Shown piece after piece: positions 19,754 to 26,967 of a DNA stretch of 64,000 nucleotides. The translations under genes and the position numbers were made by a program. Within the stretch, counting starts at the first letter, position 1, and every line of letters begins with the position of its first letter. Origin of the DNA: a bacterium (GTDB taxonomy: Bacteria; Bacteroidota; Ignavibacteria; SZUA-365); contig JAHLLD010000001.1 of assembly GCA_020444325.1 (NCBI GenBank), forward strand, positions 388,747-452,746, written 5' to 3'. The notes beneath the pieces were generated by a model. The model saw only the letters and a program-made list of their open reading frames with translations. It was not told the DNA's origin and did not search any database.

Positions 19754-20176
19754 TCAGCTGTTGAGGGGATTCCAGGGGCTGCAGAACGGCGGACAGGGCA
19801 TGGCGCGCTCGGCCATGAAACCGTCGACAAGGTCCTTGCCGTTCTCATCGACACCGACCAGAATCAGCACCGGACGTCCGTTGTTTTCCTGTGCGTAGTA
19901 ATAGCGGATTCCCACAACGCCTTCCTGCGAAAGGACCTGCTCGAGAGCCGCGCGGCCGAAGAAGCCGCCCTTGATCGCGCCTTTGCCTGCGCTCTTGCGG
20001 TAGTTGCGCGTCAGCTCGGCTGCGTCGTCAAGGGCGATCGTGTGGTCTTCGAGTCCGGTAAACACCGGGCGTGTACGCTCGCGCACTTCCGGCTGCACGG
20101 GGGCAACGGGAACGTCGACGTTCAGATCGGTGGTGGCAGGGGCATTGATGGTGAGAGTTGCTTCCAGATTCTTCAC
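19754..20176 (-). CDS. Small paralogue 3 with C-terminal CPPFC motif
   Basis: 140 residues, identical in protein to the next copy. GTG start at 20176 with GAGGAG 8 bp upstream. The N-terminal 35 residues are low-complexity and Ala/Thr/Val/Pro-rich; the core (residues about 38-120) contains RPVFTGLEDHTIALDD, LTRNYRKSAGKGAIKGGFF, RAALEQVLSQ, GIRYYYAQENNGRPVLILVGVD; the tail is AMPCPPFCSPWNPLNS. There is no signal peptide or membrane helix. The invariant tail with two cysteines could bind metal, be modified or act as a recognition tag; this is inference. Product and role unknown. Confidence 0.8.
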   Translation of the reverse strand: MKNLEATLTINAPATTDLNVDVPVAPVQPEVRERTRPVFTGLEDHTIALDDAAELTRNYRKSAGKGAIKGGFFGRAALEQVLSQEGVVGIRYYYAQENNGRPVLILVGVDENGKDLVDGFMAERAMPCPPFCSPWNPLNS

Positions 20177-20286
20177 GATGGTCTCCTCGAATTCACTGTT
20201 TCTATAAGATTTTTGCTTTCACTGTTTCCGGGGTCAGGATCAACGGGTTCGTGCTTTCAAACCTCCTCAGCGTCGCCGGGACCCGG

Positions 20287-20314
20287 CAGCTGCGGTGTTT
20301 CCGGGCCGCAGCTG
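20287..20314. other. Hairpin in the leader of paralogue 3
   Basis: CAGCTGCGG / CCGCAGCTG perfect 9-bp arms with a 10-base loop, lying between the stop of copy 2 and the start of copy 3. An identical one is at 20863-20890 in the other repeat unit. It could stabilise or separate the mRNAs. Confidence 0.55.
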
Positions 20315-20329
20315 ACGGGAAGGCGCATC

Positions 20330-20752
20330 TCAGCTGTTGAGGGGATTCCAGGGGCTGCAGAACGGCGGACAGGGCATGGCGCGCTCGGCCATGAAACCGT
20401 CGACAAGGTCCTTGCCGTTCTCATCGACACCGACCAGAATCAGCACCGGACGTCCGTTGTTTTCCTGTGCGTAGTAATAGCGGATTCCCACAACGCCTTC
20501 CTGCGAAAGGACCTGCTCGAGAGCCGCGCGGCCGAAGAAGCCGCCCTTGATCGCGCCTTTGCCTGCGCTCTTGCGGTAGTTGCGCGTCAGCTCGGCTGCG
20601 TCGTCAAGGGCGATCGTGTGGTCTTCGAGTCCGGTAAACACCGGGCGTGTACGCTCGCGCACTTCCGGCTGCACGGGGGCAACGGGAACGTCGACGTTCA
20701 GATCGGTGGTGGCAGGGGCATTGATGGTGAGAGTTGCTTCCAGATTCTTCAC
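20330..20752 (-). CDS. Small paralogue 2 with C-terminal CPPFC motif
   Basis: Exact copy of the gene at 19754-20176 (140 residues, GTG start at 20752, same GAGGAG site). Perfect identity over coding and leader sequence means a very recent duplication, strong gene conversion, or an assembly artefact. All copies are in the same direction and separated by 153-bp leaders, so dosage would rise with copy number. Confidence 0.8.
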   Translation of the reverse strand: MKNLEATLTINAPATTDLNVDVPVAPVQPEVRERTRPVFTGLEDHTIALDDAAELTRNYRKSAGKGAIKGGFFGRAALEQVLSQEGVVGIRYYYAQENNGRPVLILVGVDENGKDLVDGFMAERAMPCPPFCSPWNPLNS

Positions 20753-20905
20753 GATGGTCTCCTCGAATTCACTGTTTCTATAAGATTTTTGCTTTCACTG
20801 TTTCCGGGGTCAGGATCAACGGGTTCGTGCTTTCAAACCTCCTCAGCGTCGCCGGGACCCGGCAGCTGCGGTGTTTCCGGGCCGCAGCTGACGGGAAGGC
20901 GCATC

Positions 20906-21334
20906 TCAGCTGTTGAGGGGATTCCAGGGGCTGCAGAACGGCGGACAGGGCATGGCGCGCTCGGCCATGAAACCGTCGACAAGGTCCTTGCCGTTCTCAT
21001 CGACACCGACCAGAATCAGCACCGGACGTCCGTTGTTTTCCTGTGCGTAGTAATAGCGGATTCCCACAACGCCTTCCTGCGAAAGGACCTGCTCGAGAGC
21101 CGCGCGGCCGAAGAAGCCGCCCTTGATCGCGCCTTTGCCTGCGCTCTTGCGGTAGTTGCGCGTCAGCTCGGCTGCGTCGTCAAGGGCGATCGTGTGGTCT
21201 TCGAGTCCGGTAAACACCGGGCGTGTACGCTCGCGCACTTCCGGCTGCACGGGGGCAACAGGGGCGTCGACGTAGAGATCCTGCGTTGTGGTTTTTGTTT
21301 CTGTCTGCGGAAGGATTGCATTCACTGTTTCCAT
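20906..21334 (-). CDS. Small paralogue 1 with C-terminal CPPFC motif
   Basis: 142 residues. From residue about 27 to the end it is identical to copies 2 and 3, but residues 1-26 differ (METVNAILPQTETKTTTQDL). ATG at 21334 follows TTGAGGAGTTCACC. This is the first gene of the cluster, so the main promoter should lie upstream of about 21400 in the AT-rich gap. A changed leader-like N-terminus with a fixed core and tail suggests that the core is the selected part. Confidence 0.8.
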   Translation of the reverse strand: METVNAILPQTETKTTTQDLYVDAPVAPVQPEVRERTRPVFTGLEDHTIALDDAAELTRNYRKSAGKGAIKGGFFGRAALEQVLSQEGVVGIRYYYAQENNGRPVLILVGVDENGKDLVDGFMAERAMPCPPFCSPWNPLNS

Positions 21335-21364
21335 GGTGAACTCCTCAATGAGAGAATGATGTGA

Positions 21365-22171
21365 TATGTATGAAGCGAGTTTGTTACTCTATGAATCTGT
21401 TTCCTGAGAATCCTGCTTTTTCAAACTGTATAAATACAATATCTTAAATTACGACATATCGGATGAGAATATCGATTATTATTCTGTAACTCTTGGACGA
21501 TTATGCCCGGTTATTTTATGAATTTCCGGAGCTATGCCTGGGATATTTCAAAGAGCGATATGATCCAGCTTATCGTTTTCTGGCGGTCGTATCCTTTACC
21601 GATTGGTTTCGCTTTTACGGTCCCCTGGCGGCATCAGCACAGCAGGAACACAAGATGGCGTGTCTCTGGATGAGGCACACCTGCAAAATTCGGTATCGGG
21701 AAATATTGACACGTCACAAAGGGTTCAGTCGATGGCGACTCCAACAGCTGGTTTCACATTGTGCCTGGCACCCTGCGGGTGGCTGCAGGCGACATTTATC
21801 TTTGTCCGATATTTCCGATCATAATATCTTTAGAACTTCCGTGTGGCGAAATATAATGAAATTTTTCCTCTAATTTCATTAAAAATCATGAATGCGTGCC
21901 TTAATATTTACGAATTTATTCATGATTTCTCGATTAACGCATAAAATTGACGGTTTTCCGACCATAAAAATCCTCACATACGCCTGATTTCAGCGTTGAA
22001 TTTTCAAAGTACCGGATTCAAAAGAGGCGGGTGGGCAGTGCGTATGACAAGATGTGCAGAACTCATGCGGAATCCGGGAGTAGAGAATAGCCCCTTTATT
22101 CCTTACTTTCTGCCCTGAACTTCCGTGCTTCTTCATTGCTTGTTATGCGGGACTGGCATACATTATTGCCC
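21365..22171. other. AT-rich 0.8-kb gap with stacked inverted repeats
   Basis: No convincing gene. Composition drops to clearly AT-rich. Two adjacent inverted repeats occur: TAATGAAAT / ATTTCATTA at 21854-21881, and AAATCATGAAT / ATTCATGATTT at 21883-21928 (11-bp perfect arms). The gap must hold the promoters of the divergent paralogue cluster and plug gene. A 126-codon open frame at 21493-21873 has no ribosome-binding site and unconvincing composition. Confidence 0.5.
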
Positions 22172-23467
22172 ATGATAAAACACCTCACACTCGCCTTTCT
22201 CCTGCTCCCTGCGATTGTGGCGCTGCCCGGCGTGCTCGGAGCACAGGAGGCCCCCTGCGAGGAATTACCATTTATTCGCGGGTTGCGCGTCTACGGGGGC
22301 GATGACGAACGCAATCTGCCGGTCATGGTGAAACGCGACACGACAAAGTCGAAAACATCCTCTTTGCCGGATTTCATCACCATCCGCTTCGATGTGCAGG
22401 AAGAGATGCCGCCGCGACTGGCCATCCGCTTTTATCACTGTGACAAAGACTGGAACATCGATACGGATTTCGTCGTGCGCGACGATTTCTTCACCTACAC
22501 GCGTCAGCTCGAGTATGAACAGGCGGGAGCAGGGACGGAGCAATTCTCCTGGCGCTTTACCAACCGCTTCCCCAGTGCATTCCATTCCTTCGTGCGTTTC
22601 CTGTATTCGGGGAACTGGATTTTCGATGTCACGGACGAATTCGATGAGGATGTGATCTATGCTTCGGGTCGCTTCATCGTCGTCGAGAATATCGTCCGCA
22701 CGAACCTCGGGATCCGCAACGATTACTGGAGCGACTTCAGGCCGCCGCGCAACGAGGTGCATCGCCTGACGCTGAAAATGGCCATACCGGACAAGCTGTT
22801 TCCCGACTATGTCCGCACGGTTGATTTCTACAAGAACTTCAACCTCTTCGAACACTACCGCGTCTCAAGCGATGACCGTGAGGAGAACACCTTCGTCGAA
22901 GGTATCGGCCTGAAGGAAAAGACCTTCCGTTACGACAATGTGCCCCCGGGCAACGGATACCGCTTCTGGGATCTGCGCAATCCGGCGACCTATCCTGATG
23001 ACAAGGTGCTGAGCAAGTTCGAAGGACCCGATTTTACGCGCTTCCGCTTTTCGGGTGATCTCAGCCGTTACTACGGTGCGGCGGAGACAACACCCCTCCG
23101 CTCGTTCAATACCGACTATCTCTGCGTCCGCTTTGAACTCGAACATCCCTTCATCGACACGAAGGACATTTTTGTCGCCGGGATCTTCAACAACTGGGAT
23201 CCGCAGTGGTCCGACCGCATGATTTTCGACGAGGACATCGAACACTATGTCATGCATCGCTGGCTGCTGCGCGGGGCCTACGATTATCAGTACGTCCTTG
23301 GCCGCTACGACGAAGAGCTCGGGTATGTGGTGGATCAGGATTGGATTTCACTTGCGGGAAATACGTGGGCGGCAAACAATCTGTACTGGGCCATCATCTA
23401 CTTCGATGACGATCAGTTCGGTGGCGTCAATCGCGCCGTCGGCTTTGCCAGCGCCGTGCAAAAATGA
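22172..23467 (+). CDS. T9SS plug-domain protein (DUF5103-like)
   Basis: A 431-residue exported protein, signal peptide MIKHLTLAFLLLPAIVALPG ending before AQE. The body has DUF5103 features: an early SLPDFITIRFDV strand, FYHCDKDW, DFFTYTRQLEYEQ, an FPSAFHSF...YSGNWIFDV block, and the C-terminal IFVAGIFNNWDPQW...YDYQYVL block. In Bacteroidota this family plugs the SprA translocon of the type IX secretion system. Start chosen at 22172 for the signal peptide; the ribosome site is weak. It ends 13 bp before the glycosyltransferase gene. Confidence 0.78.
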   Translation: MIKHLTLAFLLLPAIVALPGVLGAQEAPCEELPFIRGLRVYGGDDERNLPVMVKRDTTKSKTSSLPDFITIRFDVQEEMPPRLAIRFYHCDKDWNIDTDFVVRDDFFTYTRQLEYEQAGAGTEQFSWRFTNRFPSAFHSFVRFLYSGNWIFDVTDEFDEDVIYASGRFIVVENIVRTNLGIRNDYWSDFRPPRNEVHRLTLKMAIPDKLFPDYVRTVDFYKNFNLFEHYRVSSDDREENTFVEGIGLKEKTFRYDNVPPGNGYRFWDLRNPATYPDDKVLSKFEGPDFTRFRFSGDLSRYYGAAETTPLRSFNTDYLCVRFELEHPFIDTKDIFVAGIFNNWDPQWSDRMIFDEDIEHYVMHRWLLRGAYDYQYVLGRYDEELGYVVDQDWISLAGNTWAANNLYWAIIYFDDDQFGGVNRAVGFASAVQK

Positions 23468-23480
23468 GTCAGGCAACGCC

Positions 23481-24431
23481 ATGACACTTTCCGTACTCAC
23501 CACCGTCTACAACAGGGAGCGCAGCATTCTCCGTGCTGTCGAAAGTATTCTCCGGCAGGAATATGCAGATTTCGAATATGTCATCGTCGACGACGGTTCG
23601 ACCGACGCCACGATGCAACGGCTGGCGTCCATTACCGACGAGCGTGTGCGTGTGATTGCGCGTAAGCATGAGGGACGCGCGGCGTCACTCAATGCAGGAC
23701 TCGCTGCATGCAGCGGCTCCCTGATTGCGATCATGGATTCCGACGACGAGGCACAGGCCGATCGCCTTGCGAAACAGCTGGACTTCCTCGAGCACCAACC
23801 TGATGTCGCAATGCTCGGCTGTCACGTGCTGGTGAGGGACGAGACGACGGGAAAGCAGCGTGTCATCGCTTTCCCTGAACATCATGAGGACATCCTGCAT
23901 GGCATGCCCGTCACCAGCATGCTGCCCTTCAATTCTTCAATCATTCGCCGTCAGGTTTTCGATACCGTCGGTGGCTTCGACGAAGCGCTGCCCGCCGGAG
24001 AGGATTACGCGTTTCAGCTCCGCGCGCTGCGGCATTTCCGTTTTCACAATCTTCCCTCGGTTCTCAACACCGTGCAGCGCTCGTTTGATTCGCTTGGCGT
24101 GGCAAGTCAGCAGGCGCAGGACCGTGTGACACGCGAAGCGAGTGCGGCCTTCCTTGCTGAGGAGCAACGCGATCCGTGTTGCTTTCCCTCTCCCCGGGCG
24201 CTGGAGGAAGCGCAGGCGCGTGCGGCTTATTATCACGGACGCATCGCCGAAGCGCGCAAACGGTATTTCCATCTGCTGCTCCATGCCCCGCAACGGCTGA
24301 CCACTCTTCGCTATCTGATTCCAACGTTCATGGGTCGCGGTCTGCAGTTTCTCCGCAACCGTGGCATCCTCTCACGCATCACCACCCCCCTGCGATCACT
24401 TCGCAGTTTCCGCCGCCACATTCTCCCCTGA
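23481..24431 (+). CDS. Family 2 glycosyltransferase
   Basis: A 316-residue GT-A enzyme that transfers a sugar from a nucleotide donor, probably in surface polysaccharide assembly. Residues 1-10 (LSVLTTVYNR), the VIVDDGSTD motif at about 34-42, IAIMDSDDEA (DxD-like metal site) and GEDYAFQLRAL are typical of GT2. C-terminal residues are Arg-rich and helical. The start at 23481 lies 13 bp after the plug gene; the 3' end overlaps the convergent flippase-glycosyltransferase gene by 36 bp. Confidence 0.88.
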   Translation: MTLSVLTTVYNRERSILRAVESILRQEYADFEYVIVDDGSTDATMQRLASITDERVRVIARKHEGRAASLNAGLAACSGSLIAIMDSDDEAQADRLAKQLDFLEHQPDVAMLGCHVLVRDETTGKQRVIAFPEHHEDILHGMPVTSMLPFNSSIIRRQVFDTVGGFDEALPAGEDYAFQLRALRHFRFHNLPSVLNTVQRSFDSLGVASQQAQDRVTREASAAFLAEEQRDPCCFPSPRALEEAQARAAYYHGRIAEARKRYFHLLLHAPQRLTTLRYLIPTFMGRGLQFLRNRGILSRITTPLRSLRSFRRHILP

Positions 24432-26930
24432 AAAACCGCGTAATACCGCTGCGTATGCACGGTACAATTCCTCCCCGGCATCCTCGATCCGATGGTCCGA
24501 GAGAAAACGCCGTATCTCAGCCTGATACTCATGTCTTTCGTGAATGCGGACACGTTCAAGCATCTCGGCAATATCCGCACGCCCGGAGCCGGACATCAAC
24601 ACTCCGACAGCATACTCCGCGAAATATTCCGGGAACACGCCGCGCGCCGGTACGATGATGGGACAACCGTGTGAAAGCAGATACACAGCGCTTCCGCTGT
24701 GCAGAATGCGCTGATAGGGGAGCACACCGTAGTCCGCCACCTCAATCAACGCGGCGAGACGCTCTTCTGTGAGATATGCGTCGACAATCACATGCTCAAT
24801 ACCTGCGTCAGCACAAACGGATTCCAGCTGCTGCATTCCCTTTCCCGCGCACAGCAGTGTGATGCCCATCGTATCCTGATCGCGCAGCGAGCGCACAAAC
24901 TCGGCATATCCTTTATACGGTTTGTGCTCACCGAACATCAGCAGGATGCGGTGGTCAGCAGTGATACCGAGTTCCCGACGCAGCTCATTTCGCTCTGCCT
25001 CCACCTCTGTCGTTCTGTATGCCGCATGACGCAGGCGATGCACTGCGGCTGTTCTGCCGTAGCGGCGTGCGACTTCATCCACCCCGTTCTGTGAATACGT
25101 GAAAATGGCGTCGGCAGACTGGAACAGCAGTGTCAGGAATACCGCCTCCCACCGGCGGAACGGGAAGTCGTGCGCAATGGCGTCGTGCAAAGAAACGACG
25201 AAGTGCATGCCGGAAACGCGCAGCAGGGTGATGAGCAGCAGGTAGCGGCTGCCCCGCGCGACACTCGCGGACAGGCTCTTCCCCTGATAACAAATGACAG
25301 GAAAGTGAATATGCAGAATGTGCATATTTTTTTTGTCTTCGCCCCCACGAAGCCTCCGCTTCCAGGCTGCTGTCACATCGTTCCGGTAGTGCAGGGGCAG
25401 AATGCGAACATCCTCGTGCATACGCATCAGCGCTTCATGTACGTGTTTCAGATGCGGATTGTCTTCGGCAAAGGCGGCATCCGTATGCACGATACACATA
25501 CGGGATTCTGCTTCGCCTGCGCGGCGGCGCAGCAGTTGACGAAACGACACGCCGATATCGGCAAACTGCAGCCGGTACAACTGCGTGATCAGCACAAGGG
25601 AAAAGGCGAAGAGCAGTATGGCATGAACAGCTCCCTGCAATCCGGCTGCGCGCAGCAGCATGTGCAGAACACCGGTCAACACCGCTGCAAGCAAACCGGG
25701 AAGCCATGCCAGATGCATCTGTCGCACGGGAAAAGCGAAAGCGCGTCGCACCTCTATGTAAAAGTAGAGGTTGAGCACGCTGTTGATGAGCAGAAAACCG
25801 ACGACGAAGACCGTGAGGTCGAAAAAAGCGAGTATGGTGAATGCAGGGAGAAGAACGCCAACGCTGACGAGGGTAAAGCGCAGCAGCACCCGTTCGTGTG
25901 AAATGGCAATCAGCGCCTGTCCCGCCAGTGGCAGCAGCGACTGCCGCAGCGCCTCGAGCGCCAGCAGCTGAAAGATCAGCACGGCCCCGTTCCACCGCGC
26001 GGTAAGCAGCAGCGGAATCCCCCAGTCGGCAGTGCAGATGGTCCAGACGAGAAGCGGCGCAGTGACGGCAAACACAAGTCGCGTATCGAGACAGAACTGC
26101 CGGTACACAAGTTCACGGTCATATGCAGTTTCTGCATAAACGGGATAGGAAAGCACGCGCAGTACGCCCGCGAGAAAATCCTGCACCAGGGTGATGACCC
26201 GGTAGCTGAGGTGATACACGCCAAGCATGGCCGGACCAAAACCCCGAGCGACAGCAAAGTCATCATACGTCGTCGTGAGCCTGTCGCCGGCACTTACCAG
26301 CAGCAGTCTCCAGCTTCCGAAATACTGCCGCAGCGCAGGTGTGCCCTGTACGTCCCTCATCCGCAGCGCACTCTGCCGCCAGTACAGCACAAGACGCACC
26401 GTGTACATTGCGGTGGTATACAGTCCATACGCCGCGGGATCACGCTGCTGAAAGAAGACAATGAGTGCCACGACCCAGCCAGACAGGCTTCCCGCACTGT
26501 CGATCCACGCCAGGGTTGTGAAACGCTGCGCACGCTGCAGCGTGCTGCGTGGAACGATGTCCAGCGCCCGCAGAGGCAATGCCGGGAGTCCCAGCAAAAA
26601 AATCGTGCCGATACCGTTGATGGAGAAAAGCTGTTCGAACGGAGTGGCCGCAAATCCCAGCAGCATGACGACGATCAGTGCGAGCAGCGGCGCGAAGAAG
26701 AGAACGGAACGGGCGCGAGAGGACGTGGCCCCACCTTCACGAATCAGCTGCTGCTCATTCCCGAAATCGAGCAGCATGCCGGCGAGCGAAAACACCGTCA
26801 CGAAAAACGCGACGGATGCATAGGCCGCCGGACCGCTGCTGCGCGCGATGAGCACATGCAGTGAAAGCGTACAGGCCACACCCACGATGCGCGAGAGTGC
26901 GGCCGGACCGTATGACGTAAGATGTCGCAC
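24396..26930 (-). CDS. Flippase-glycosyltransferase fusion
   Basis: An 844-residue fusion. Residues about 1-470 form 12 or more membrane helices of the Wzx/polysaccharide flippase type (AALSRIVGVACTLSLHVLIA, LDFGNEQQLIREG, GDRLTTTYDDFAVARGFGP). Residues about 480-844 are a GT4-like GT-B enzyme: DNPHLKHVHEAL, SLHDAIAHDFPFRRW, MFGEHKPYKGYAEFVRSL, LPYQRILHSGSAVYLLSHGCPIIVPARGVFPE. Flippases and glycosyltransferases normally are separate genes. A GTG start at 26930 is used; its ribosome site is poor. Fusion would couple lipid-linked sugar transfer to export. No frameshift or linker stop was seen. Confidence 0.8.
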   Translation of the reverse strand: MRHLTSYGPAALSRIVGVACTLSLHVLIARSSGPAAYASVAFFVTVFSLAGMLLDFGNEQQLIREGGATSSRARSVLFFAPLLALIVVMLLGFAATPFEQLFSINGIGTIFLLGLPALPLRALDIVPRSTLQRAQRFTTLAWIDSAGSLSGWVVALIVFFQQRDPAAYGLYTTAMYTVRLVLYWRQSALRMRDVQGTPALRQYFGSWRLLLVSAGDRLTTTYDDFAVARGFGPAMLGVYHLSYRVITLVQDFLAGVLRVLSYPVYAETAYDRELVYRQFCLDTRLVFAVTAPLLVWTICTADWGIPLLLTARWNGAVLIFQLLALEALRQSLLPLAGQALIAISHERVLLRFTLVSVGVLLPAFTILAFFDLTVFVVGFLLINSVLNLYFYIEVRRAFAFPVRQMHLAWLPGLLAAVLTGVLHMLLRAAGLQGAVHAILLFAFSLVLITQLYRLQFADIGVSFRQLLRRRAGEAESRMCIVHTDAAFAEDNPHLKHVHEALMRMHEDVRILPLHYRNDVTAAWKRRLRGGEDKKNMHILHIHFPVICYQGKSLSASVARGSRYLLLITLLRVSGMHFVVSLHDAIAHDFPFRRWEAVFLTLLFQSADAIFTYSQNGVDEVARRYGRTAAVHRLRHAAYRTTEVEAERNELRRELGITADHRILLMFGEHKPYKGYAEFVRSLRDQDTMGITLLCAGKGMQQLESVCADAGIEHVIVDAYLTEERLAALIEVADYGVLPYQRILHSGSAVYLLSHGCPIIVPARGVFPEYFAEYAVGVLMSGSGRADIAEMLERVRIHERHEYQAEIRRFLSDHRIEDAGEELYRAYAAVLRGFSGENVAAETAK

Positions 26931-26967
26931 GCGGGAAACTTTTCTTCTCCTGTCACGTGACTGCGCG

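Larger units (their letters stand above)
19752..20903. repeat. Perfect tandem duplication, unit 576 bp
   Basis: Bases 19752-20327 and 20328-20903 read the same throughout, each containing one complete 140-residue gene plus its 150-bp leader. The identity continues into a third copy to about 21259, where the N-terminal coding part diverges. The unit is a multiple of three, so an antisense open frame also runs through it. Confidence 0.93.

Noticed and set aside
19733..21364. A 543-codon plus-strand open frame across the tandem repeats
   Set aside because: It is antisense to the paralogues and stays open only because the repeat unit is a multiple of three; no ribosome-binding site or protein-like composition.
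21493..21873. 126-codon frame in the AT-rich gap
   Set aside because: No ribosome-binding site, unusual composition in the second half.
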